Part shown: positions 44,566-54,399 of the stretch, one piece after another
Position numbering within the stretch: the stretch's first letter is position 1
Layout of the letters: each line of letters opens with the position of its first letter
Origin: Gnetum montanum
Taxonomy: Eukaryota; Streptophyta; Gnetopsida; Gnetales; Gnetaceae
Length of the DNA: 64,000 nt
Assembly (NCBI GenBank): GCA_015680685.1
Contig: MNCI01025366.1
Span: 5,731-69,730 of the forward strand
Direction: 5' to 3'
The notes under the pieces: model-generated
The model's database searches: none
What the model was told of the DNA's origin: nothing
What the model saw: only the letters and a program-made list of their open reading frames with translations
Program-made: the position numbers and the translations under genes

Positions 44566-47500
44566 ATGGCAAAACCTAGGCAATCCCTTAGGTTGCATGG
44601 CCTAGATCCCAAGTACACATTGCTGAACGATGAGCAGTGCAACTTCGTCTGTGCAAAGCTCCAAGTGGGCCTATTCGTAGACTATTGAGACATGGAGGCC
44701 AAATAGGGCTACAAGCTAGTTCATTGAAATGGATGGAAGTTCCCCTCATTTGTTGACTTCATCTTACACACTAAACCCTATTGAATGATCCTAGCTCAAC
44801 TTATCCAAACTAGTGAATGTGCAATAGGGACAGATGACGAGGAACCCCTACAAGAAGAGTAGGACAAGTTTGAAGCTTGATCTAAGCATGAGAACTCTTT
44901 CCATACCTTCTTCTAGTGGACAACCCCCTAGTCTAGTCCTCTTGTAGTCCCACCCACATGTCTTCTTGAAGATAGTTATAGCCTTGATATCACTCTCTAG
45001 GTCAACACCTATGGTAGCAACCCACCAAATGTAATACACATGCCAGGATGTGGTACCTCCCATCAACTTACCCTTTGTGGTGTCATCACAGCCTACCTAG
45101 TCTTCCCTGCTAATAGTAATGATGCCTACATAACCTTATGTCCACATTATGCATATCCCTCAAGCACAAATGACTTAGGCATCTTACATCCTGCCTATTT
45201 CATCAACGCCGTCTGTGGTGATCCAACACATACACGCATGGTTGGCCCTAACCACTATACCCATGGCATAACTAACACAACAAGCATTGTGCATGGTTCC
45301 ACAACCTGCAACTAGGTCATGGACCAGACAACTAGCATAGTAGGTAGCACAACTGATGCAGCCTGTTGCAACATCCCACAACTTGGATCAGGCATTCCAG
45401 CTAATCCAAACCTTAACTAAAGAGGTGAAGCAGCTCAAGGCCGCCTCCTCTAAAACCGTTCATATGGTGGACTTCTACTAAGATGATTTGATACGTCCTA
45501 TTGTTCCACCACTAACTCTACCTACTAAGGTTCCACTACCCTAATTCATGAAGTACAACAATGAAGGAGACCTTGATGCCCATCTAGTAACATTCAGTTC
45601 TAAGTTTCTATTACTGCAAACATGGCTAGATGCCATCATATGTGTGTTCACCATGTTGCTAACTAGCAAGGCACTGGACTAGTACCATGTGCTACCCAGG
45701 GCCTCCATTTCCTCTCTAGAGGATCTCCTAAGCTAGTTCATCATGTGCTTCAAGGATAAATTGAAGCCAAAAATGACACTAAATTAGCTCATGCAAATCA
45801 AGCAGGGCCACTTAAAGCTTGTGTAGAAATTTATTCAACACTAGAGCAATTCATTGAATAAGATTCGAGAGCCCATAGTAGAGACACACCTTCTAGCCAT
45901 CTTCAAGGATGCAGTCAATGACTTTATCAAGTCAAAATTGTACTATCTAGCCCCATAGTCCTTAAGATAAGCATTTTCCCAAATAACGAGCATATAGGAC
46001 GTAGCTGAAGCCAGCAAGAACTTGGCCTACGTGGCCTATAAGAACCTACACGCTAAGAAGAACAAAGATAAGGGAAAATAAACTACAACTATGGCAATGG
46101 TGGCCAATGAGGCCAAAATGACCAATCCAAGGCCAACGACTAGGCCACCCAAGGCCCTAGCCAACAACAAAACTGCCAACCATAGCATCATGATAACCAA
46201 CTAGTCTACATCATCGACAACCATGGGGAAACTTGCTCCAAGGTCCAACTTTGAGTGCAAGGATCGCTCAAAGTATACCTTGTTACCCCTCAAACTATCA
46301 AAACTCTTGGACCAACTACTGAAGGCTAGATGTATCTAGTACAAGTAGATGTCCAAGGATGCTCATAAGAGACATGATAGATACTGTGAGCTCCTAAGGA
46401 ATCCCTTAGCTATAATCCCAAATGAGCCTCCGATCCCCAAGCACTTTAGGCTAGACTTATTTTTCCAGTACCATCAATTGCCTAGCCACAATACTAACTT
46501 CTATATAGCTTTGTAGGATGACTTACAATTAATGATTAATAGAGGTGAGTTGGTCCTTGATGCTACCAACCTAGTTCACCCACAAAACCAATCCATGAGG
46601 ATCTACAAGGATCCTCTAAACATAGATGATGTAGGGTACATCATCAATACCATTAGCATAGATGACAACCCAAAGCTAGCACAGTGACCATTTGTTGTCC
46701 ATGTGCCCTCTGGCAATGTAGGGGCACCCTCGGCCTCTACAAGTTTGAGGCCCTCTTTTGTCATCAGATCACCACCTTAGGCACCCACAACACCCTTCAT
46801 GGTTAGGGTCTTGTAGCATGTTGCAACAACCACCATTTAGTCATCCTTTATCATTATGGTGTTGCAAAATGTTGATTCCTCATCTACCTAGAGTCTAGTA
46901 GTGGACAATGCATTAGTCCTTGCTATCCAAGGGTCCATCCTATAGGCAATGCTAACAAACCATCTAGGTGGTAACCCAAGAGGCCTAATGAGCATCTCAC
47001 TATTAAAATGCTTAGGAAACATCAGGAGTAGAGAGTACTAGGTCCACTAAAGCTAATACCCCTATCCACAGTCCCCATGGCCAAATCAACTGAGGATGCC
47101 ACTACCAACAACCAACAACTAAGCATTGAGGCTCCCAAACAAGCCAGGAAAACCAAGCCCAAGTCCCCTCCATGACAAACTCATCTCTTAGGTCGCATGG
47201 AGGAGGTCAAGGCTAACAACATGATTGATAGCAAGGACTTCATAGATGCACTAGCCTAGGTGAATCAAGCACTAAAGTAAAAGAACACAACACTGAGCTT
47301 GTATGATGTGATTATGACCTCATCTATCCACTGTGGAGTGCTAGTTTGGATGTTGACCTCCATCCCTATCACGAAGGACATCCTAGCAAATGATAATTCC
47401 ATCCATGCTATGATGTTGCCTCCTACACCATAGTAATCGAGTTCAACACCCCTCACATTCCATGATGAGGTAATCAATGTCAACCCTGAGAAGGGTTAGG

Positions 47501-47640
47501 TCATCATAGTGCCAATGTTTATCACCATATGCATATGGCAATGCAAGATCCATAGAGTACATGTCAATGACAGGGCAGCAAAAAACGTCATCCCATACAC
47601 TATCATCGACAAGCTAGGCCTCATTGACCAGATCAAGCCC
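44566..47640 (+). pseudogene. Tat-A gag and truncated protease
   Basis: ATG at 44566 (MAKPRQSLRLHG). The first conserved block is WKFPSFVDFILHTKP. The gag core is at 45550-45960 (LVTFSSKFLLLQTWLDAI, RASISSLEDLL, HLLAIFKDAVNDFIKSKLYYLAP), the zinc-knuckle box decayed to FFQYHQLPSHNTNFY (about 46470). PFVVHVP, SFVIRS and PFMVRVL repeats occur in the linker (46680-46860). The protease starts with MFITICIWQCKIHRVHVNDRAAKNVI (DDGA turned into NDRA) and breaks off at about 47640, where the TTAAAC motif copies begin. In-frame stops are very frequent and nearly all TAG. Closer to Tat-C gag than to Tat-B gag. Confidence 0.85.
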
Positions 47641-47720
47641 ATAAAAATGGCCTTAAACTAGCATCAACCCTCCCACTATGGCCTTAAATTAGCATGGGGC
47701 TTGCAATGACCTAGTCATAT
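47640..47720 (+). repeat. Tat-A copies of the hairpin/TTAAAC motif
   Basis: Two to three units (ATGGCCTTAAACTAG, ATGGCCTTAAATTAG and a decayed ATGACCTAG). They abut the truncated protease, so the deletion in Tat-A runs from mid-protease into the array. 47721-47924 holds nothing recognised. Confidence 0.65.
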
Positions 47721-47924
47721 TACCATCGCACAATCATAACTTAGCACATCAATCCATTGCAATATCAGCATAGTAAACACATAGCAAATAACCACAAAAG
47801 TTACACACTACATATAGCAAATGCATTCATTATATGCTGAATTAATAATAGTACATAGCATGAGCATCAACACCATGTAGAAGAAAAATATAACAAAAGA
47901 TGACAAAAATTCCCAATAGTAGGG

Positions 47925-49286
47925 CTACATCAAGACATGCTCAATCGGTAGCACTAGGTGGAGGTGGCGATTCTTCTTCCTTCACTATGCCACTAGGGCC
48001 TATAGCATCACTTGGAACATACTACCATGAAAACAGAAAAAATGAGTGATTAGTAAGCAAATGTATAATATACAAACTAACAAAAAACATAAGAAAAGCA
48101 TAAAAACTAAACTAACTTAAGAGGGTCCCACATCGGTCACTTCTGAAGGCAACTTTTCAAGGCCATCCTCCAAGCACCAAAGGATCTCAGCCTTAGAAAA
48201 TTGCATCTAGTCCTCCTGGCCAAAGTCAATACCTGTAAGGGTCTTGCCTTTCTCCATAGTAGTCCATGTGGGTGACTCCATGGAAAAGGTATTAGAGGAA
48301 GCCTCTCCTAAGGGGGTGACGATCTACCTCTCGAGAGAGCCACTCACCACTGTATGGAAAGTGAACAACTCATAGGCCTACCTTCTATCAATCACCTCAA
48401 GAAACATCTTAAGGTAGTAGTGTTCAATAGACTCCTCCTTGTACCCCTAAAGGTACATGTTGCGGTCATGCTTGTATTGGTGCTTGTGGTTCTTTTGTGT
48501 TTACCCCCACCTATACACCATAGTGCTATAATTCTTCTAGTCCTAGTTCTTTTGAGTGAGCAAGTCCATCTACAACTGTTGCTCGATCACTTCCTAGGTG
48601 ACCTCATTTATTCCTCTGAGAGCTGAACAATACCTAGCATACTCTATCTCAAAGGTCTACTAGATGTTGTCTCCCTATGACCTAGCCACTATAAAGTCAT
48701 ATCAAGATTGAAGATCTTTGATCTTCGTATCCTAGATGGTCACTATCCCCTGAAGCTCATGCATGCATTTCCATAGGTGCTCATTTGAGTGCCTACAGAC
48801 TCAAAATGCTTTCGCATAGGAAAGTGTGCACTTTCTCATTGTCTCATACATGTGACAAGATACCTAATCAATCTTAGGAGGGAGTTTAGGGAGGACATCC
48901 ACCTTGGCCACCCTTCTCAAATCACACCAAATCTTAGAACCTATTGGCATGTAACAAGCAAATGAATCTTAGCCAAGGTGTAAGCATTCAATCGATAGAA
49001 AAACATAAGCAAAGCAACATCATACACATACCAAGCTTGGGATTTGTCTATTGTAAATGGTCCAACATGTTCTCTATGATGCCTTCCATGAAGGAAAATT
49101 TATCAAGCTTGTTTAACTGTAGCTCCATGCAATAGGTAGACATGGGATTGCTGGTAGGCACATCTAAGGCTATAACACAATCATGCAATTAGCAGATAAT
49201 CGAATAGCTAAATATGTCAGAGAAAAAATGCAATAACATATGAAAATCCAAATCACTTATCTAGCAGGCCCTCAAGCGTGAGTGCA

Positions 49287-49319
<33 letters not shown>

Positions 49320-51600
49320 CATCCAACTACACACCATAGAAATGGCTATCAAAATCACCCCCATCAAGGTGGACCATCCCCTCCTCCTTCAACTACTAGA
49401 GGATCATTGTAGCCTCACATAGCTCATCTCCACATGCCTCATCCTCAGCTCAAGGAGGTGCTTCTTCCATTACAACTTCGATTGTTGCTCCAGTAGCCCT
49501 CTCTCCTATTTTTGCAATTTACATACATAACACATTAGCAAAAATTGGCATACATTAGCACATTAGCAACATAACATAATAGAAAAAACATAAAAGTATA
49601 AACATACATTAATACAATAAATGCATCTAACAAGTTGCGCATACTAACCTGTAACCTCTATGCACAAGTTTTGAAGCCTAATATGGATCTTCTTTGCTTA
49701 GTCTCCAAACCTTATGAGTAGCCTCCTCTATAGGACATGGACTCTTAATCTTATCTTTAGATGTTTCCACTATCTCTACAATGTAGTAGTCCACCTTGTT
49801 CACATCCCCAGTGCCAACTAGGGGACCCTTGCCTGTGCTATCCTATAAGTAGTGTGATTGCCCCATAAGACCTTTAGTAGTCATCAATCTTCTCTAGGGG
49901 GGTCCTGTTTGCGAGTGTTCATGAACATGTGCTTGATCCATGGCTTAGAGAGTTGCCCATGGTTCTACACAACCCAAAATCCATCATCATGCACAACCAA
50001 GAGCTCTACAAACCTTTGCATATACCCTACAAAAAACACAAAGTGGACATGGAACCTCACTTGGAGGTTGAACTATAGTTGGGAGATCTCTGCATGCAAG
50101 CCAATGGTGATGTAGGCAGCCCAGTTAAATCTTGCATCCTCCAGAAGCACCTCTTTCATCACATGTGCTTGCTCTACCCCAAGGATCTTCCCTTAGGAGA
50201 GAAACTTCAAAAAGGCATAGGCATGGAAAGGGGGTAGAGCTCTCAGACCTTAGGCATAAGCACATTGTTAATAGGTATGCCCTTGTGAGATTAGGTGGCC
50301 TCCAACTAGTTCTTGATCTTCCCTTTCTACTCCACATCCCTATTAGCCTTATCAACAATCAATAGGCCATCAATGAAGAGGCCAAAGAGGACAACAAAGA
50401 AGGCTTTTCTGAGGTTAAGCACTACCCTCACATTGTGCACTTGGATAACAAACTATCTAACATCACTACTAAAGGAGTCAATGATGGTGACCATTTCAGC
50501 CACTAGAATGCTCAGGCTAAGGGCCAAAAATAGGTCCATCAACCTTGCACATGTAAGCCTAGTGGTTAGTACCTTTAAGGAATTATGGCACAAACAATGC
50601 TGCACACCCTCCACATCACCATACTTCATGATGAGGGTGGCCTCTGTGTAGCCTATGGTGACCACCTTCACCTCACCTAAAGCAACCATTGCTGCAATAA
50701 AGGCAAAACAACATTAGCATCATGTAAATGCAAACTAATAAGCACATAAGCTAAAACTTAGATGCATAGATGGCACAAATGGAGTGTGGGATGGAGATGG
50801 TGTTGAAAGCATCTCCTCGATGTTAATCACATTGATAGCCCACTCCTCATCTAGCCAGTTATGGATCCTACACTACTCATGCACCCTCAGGTACTAGGTA
50901 GGGTAGACCTCTAGATCAGACCCTACCTACTCAATCACAAGCACCCAAACACTCGTACTAGATGAGAACACCTCTAAGGCAATATGGGTCAAGGTTAGAG
51001 CATCTGCCTCATCATGTAGGCCCTCCTTGTTAACTCTGAATTTGGTGTTAAGCATGAGCCATTAGCAAGAGAACATGAGCAAATAGCAAAAAAAATACAA
51101 AGTGAAAATCATCAGAGCACTTACCCTCCAACGCAATAGATAGTTCCAGGTGGATTCTAGAATAGGGTGTTTACTCGCATCGTAATGAAGAGATTGTTGC
51201 TCTTGCTATAGCAATTGAATGCTATCATACATCATATCTTGGATAGGTGTCAAGCACACCTAGGGCCTCTTCCCAAACCACATGCTCCATTACCACTAGT
51301 AGTAGGCTCATCTAACATGAACCTCAAGATGTCCCAATTAGCCTTGGGAAATAGCATCTCCGTGATGGCACTAACAGCCTCCACCACTAAGTGTGATAAC
51401 ATAATCACACTAAACTATTGTAATAGAAATTCCATGAACTCATGAGCCCCTAGCTAGAATCACACCACCTACTAATCCACCCACATATCTGGTTCAGACG
51501 TATTAGGAATAGGCTCACTTATGCAGCACAAGATGCCCACGAGCTCCACGACAATCAACATAGGCTTTAACAACACTTTGCAATTGCCAAGCAAAAAATA
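47925..51600 (-). pseudogene. Tat-A copy of the antisense multi-exon gene
   Basis: Minus-strand exons match the Tat-B gene in order. Exon 1 is at about 51580-51140 (ELVGILCC, LGAHEFMEFLLQ, ending CVGG). Exon 2 is at about 51050-50790 (DALTLTHIALEVF and NWLDEEWA). Exon 3 is at about 50689-50100 (LIMKYGDVEGVQHCL, ARLMDLFLALSLSILVAEM, IDSFSSDV, LFGLFIDGL). A later exon is the acidic one with GDFDSHFYGV (49500-49330), and exon 7 is at 48660-48130 (GEASSNTFSMESP-WTTMEKGKTLTGIDFG). The last exon is at about 48035-47945 (GPSGIVKEEESPPPPSATD with stop). Stops are common, so this is the most decayed of the three. A 32-base G run (49287-49318) is poly-proline in this frame. Confidence 0.75.
49287..49318. 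repeat. Run of 32 G in the Tat-A antisense gene
   Basis: On the minus strand it is a C run right after a DDPP block that aligns with GDPP of the Tat-C exon. Length may be unreliable in any assembly. Confidence 0.9.
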
Positions 51601-51917
51601 AAGTGTTAGTATACACACATAGATGCAAACTTTGACATAAAATTATTAAATTAAGTTAGAAAAATTAACATAATATAACATGGAGTAGAATTTTTTTTTA
51701 ATATTGATAATACACCCTGGGGCCCCATGGGTATAGGACATCAACTAATTCATTTGACATGCCTGGTATTCACTGGGGTAGAACATGTTTTCATAGGTTT
51801 AGCATCATTACAAGTTTAACATTGTTACATTTCGTAATTTTAGCATTTTCCATAATACACAAAATTTTTGCAAAATTTTTTCTAACTCTAGATAGCTATA
51901 TTGACAAAAAATGTCAA
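51601..51917. other. Tat-A sequence upstream of its antisense gene, cut by Tat-C
   Basis: AT-rich, no frame. By analogy with Tat-B and Tat-C the promoter of the antisense gene and then RT would follow; instead the Tat-C LTR begins at about 51918. The rest of Tat-A must lie beyond the window. Confidence 0.5.
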
Positions 51918-52609
51918 TGGTTGGAACACTGAAAGGTTGTCGAGTGAACAATTTAACCCTAGATCCGTGTGAGGGTCGTGTTGGAGAAATAGAAGCAGGG
52001 CACCCTAAACGGTCTAGTCAATCAGACAGGAACTTAGTTAGTGTATCTTAACCTTACGTAAACATTTTTTTTTCGGAAGTGAGACACGTGAGACAAATCG
52101 ATGATCAATAAATGCAAGGTAGAAAAAATAGTGCAAAACAACGATTATAATAAAGAAATAGCAAAAAAAATTTGGATGAGAAAATGCACCACCTCAAGGT
52201 CGCAGATTTGATTTCTTTGCCTTGTTTGAAGAGTGTACAACAGGTTATGCAATGCCAGAGAGACACTGCCAGAGAACTCAAAGGTAACTAGAATGCTCAA
52301 AAAAATGCCAACTCTATTTGCCAAGAAGCCAATCAAGAAGCCAACCAGCCAATGCGAAAAGCTAACAAGCCAACTGCTCTTGCTATGCCAAAAAAGCCAA
52401 CCCTTTGAGCGTATTTTGCTAGGGTATTTATAAGGCCAGGAGTAGGAGAGAAATGTGGTTTGGATGCCACATGTCTTGGGCCCCACAAGATGCTATCATG
52501 TCTGTATTGTGTAGGTGTGCGATGCCAAATGTGAACTTTGCTACGCTATGACTATATTAGTGGGAATTGCATGTGTCGAGATCCAGTGTGCTAATTTTAT
52601 GGTGTTTCA
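51918..52609 (-). mobile_element. Tat-C 3' LTR
   Basis: On the minus strand it starts TGAAACACCAT at 52609 just after the polypurine tract. It carries TTTGCTACGCTATG in U3 (reverse complement near 52540-52550) and CCTTATAAATACCC as TATA region (about 52425-52438), and ends near 51918 with a CGACAACCTTTCAGTGTTCCA block comparable to the ends of the Tat-A and Tat-B LTRs. The inner-left border is an estimate. Confidence 0.7.
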
Positions 52610-52677
52610 CTGGCCCCTCTTTGTCGACGTTTGGAGGATTCACCCAATAGACATTGACAAAGAATATGAAACACCAT
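52599..52677 (-). promoter_or_regulatory. Hairpin spanning the Tat-C polypurine tract and 3' LTR start
   Basis: ATGGTGTTTCA (52599-52609) is a perfect 11-bp inverted repeat of TGAAACACCAT (52667-52677), and TCTTTGTCGACGT (52618-52630) pairs with ACATTGACAAAGA (52651-52663) at 11 of 13 places. The polypurine tract ACAAAGAGGGGCC (minus, 52611-52623) is inside. Same architecture as 42107-42183. Confidence 0.75.
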
Positions 52678-53990
52678 GAAGGATAAGATGCCAACATCAC
52701 TCTTCGGTGGTTGCTTAGATGTCGCTTTGCTATGCTTGGGAGTATCAGAATGGTTGTGTAGGAAAAAGGAGGAAAAGGATGGATTTGAGGGGATAGGTTC
52801 AGGAGAAGGAAAGATGAATTGTTGCATGATCCCTCGTTGGAGTGCTTATGAGGGAATTAGCACGTGTGGGTATCTTTCTTCTGATAGCTTCTGACCTTTC
52901 ATTGGGATGCTTAGAGAAGGTCATTGTGAGACAGCTGGTGTGCCACTTGTTTTGGGCACATGCTTTTTTTTTTGAGCTCTCTCTCTTTTCTTTTTTGAGC
53001 TGTGTTACGCTTATGCACTTTTCTTTTGCTATTTTGCCATCTTCATTTGACAACAACCTTATTGTCGTAGGATAGGTGTTTCCTCCCTGAGATGAGTTGT
53101 GTTACATCCATATGGGGCTTTGACCTACCTACAAATGCTTCCCATGCAGTGAGTTGCGTTACACGCCATGGAATTTGTAGTTGAACATATGGGAGGCTTT
53201 ACATGCATCAAGAAAGCTTGTAAAAGAGATGTGAAAAGGGAAACTGCAGGTGTGAGAAATTAGATGAAGAAAGGTTAAGAGGAAGGGTAGGATGTGTACT
53301 CCCAAGTAGCCAAGTTAGTTAGAGTGGTCACCTAAGAACGATGTGATTTCTTGTCCTTTTGGTGAAACACATCTCTAATCGATGCCATCTCAGTCCATAT
53401 CCTACAAGCACAATAAAAAGAAAACTAGAGAAATGTAACCATGAAGTGCTATTAGGCAAAGGTCTTACTTGCTTTAGACATCGCCGAAGTGGTAGGCATT
53501 ATTGCTGAGGCATGCGATGTCCAAAGCAGGAAGGCTAGCAGCAGTTCTAGCAGCAGAAAGCTGAAGGGGTCGGCATTGAGGGGGCTAGGAGTTGTGGTGA
53601 TGGGAGTGCTTAAGAATCCCTGTCCAAGGGAAACATCATGAAGTTCAACTATAAGAAGAGGGGCTTAACAGTCAAACGTCTATTGAGCTCAGGTGATGGC
53701 AGGGGCTAGAGGGTAGCAACTTTGTGGCTGGGCCACAATAGTGCTGGGACTCCAGTAGTAGGCACTGATAATGGAAGCTATTGCCAGGTCAACAAGCTGT
53801 GGTGGCGATAGCTCTGGAAGGTCAGCAAGGTGTTAGAAGAAATCTCCAAAGTATCAGCAAGACGCCAAGGGTAGTGGCGTAGCATATGTTCCAAAGGGTG
53901 TTCTTTTGTCATCATGAACTATGTTCTAGAACTACAATGCCCCACCCTGTGTTGGCACTGTGCCTACTCGCATGTTTGAGTAGTGGCGGA
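52678..53990. other. Tat-C 3' noncoding region
   Basis: No frame with similarity on either strand and no terminal repeats. 53000-53170 has GAGTTGTGTTAC and GAGTTGCGTTAC words about 70 bp apart. Confidence 0.5.
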
Positions 53991-53999
53991 TGCAAGTTG

Positions 54000-54310
54000 G
54001 GAACGTTGTGTCATGAACCCATTTTAAGGTCTTGGTAGACCATTTTATGTGCTAGTTTAAGGTCCCAATAGACCGTAATGTGCTAGTTTAAGGTCCTAGC
54101 AGACCGCTATGCTAGTTTAAGGTCCCAGTAGATTGTTGTGCTAGTTTATCATTGTAGTGGATGGTGGATGGGCTAGTTTAAGGTCATAGTAGACCATCTA
54201 TGCTAGTTTAACATCATAGTGGATGTTCTGTGCTAGTTTATAGTCATGGAGGACTATCTGTGCTAGTTTATAGTTATGGAGGACTATGGATGCTAGTTTC
54301 TTGTCGTAGA
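54000..54310. repeat. Hairpin-repeat array downstream of Tat-C integrase
   Basis: Eight to nine units of about 35 bp opening GCTAGTTTA. Each is followed by inverted arms around six bases: AGGTC-N6/7-GACC, ACATC-ATAGTG-GATGT, TAGTC-ATGGAG-GACTA, TGTCG-type variants. The arms change together, keeping the pairing. Written on the Tat-C sense strand the motif is GGTC-N6-GACC then TAAACTAG, as in Tat-B. Confidence 0.85.
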
Positions 54311-54399
54311 AGACTATGAATACCTTGCTTCTGTATTAGATGTAGTACAACTTTAAGCATAAGTGGTTCACAGGATTTGCAAACTCTCTACCATCCATT

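Noticed and set aside
52667-52677. TGAAACACCAT as the start of another plus-strand LTR
   Set aside because: No LTR-like sequence or TATA box follows, and Tat-B has an equivalent copy in the same position as the left arm of its PPT hairpin. It is therefore read as a hairpin arm.
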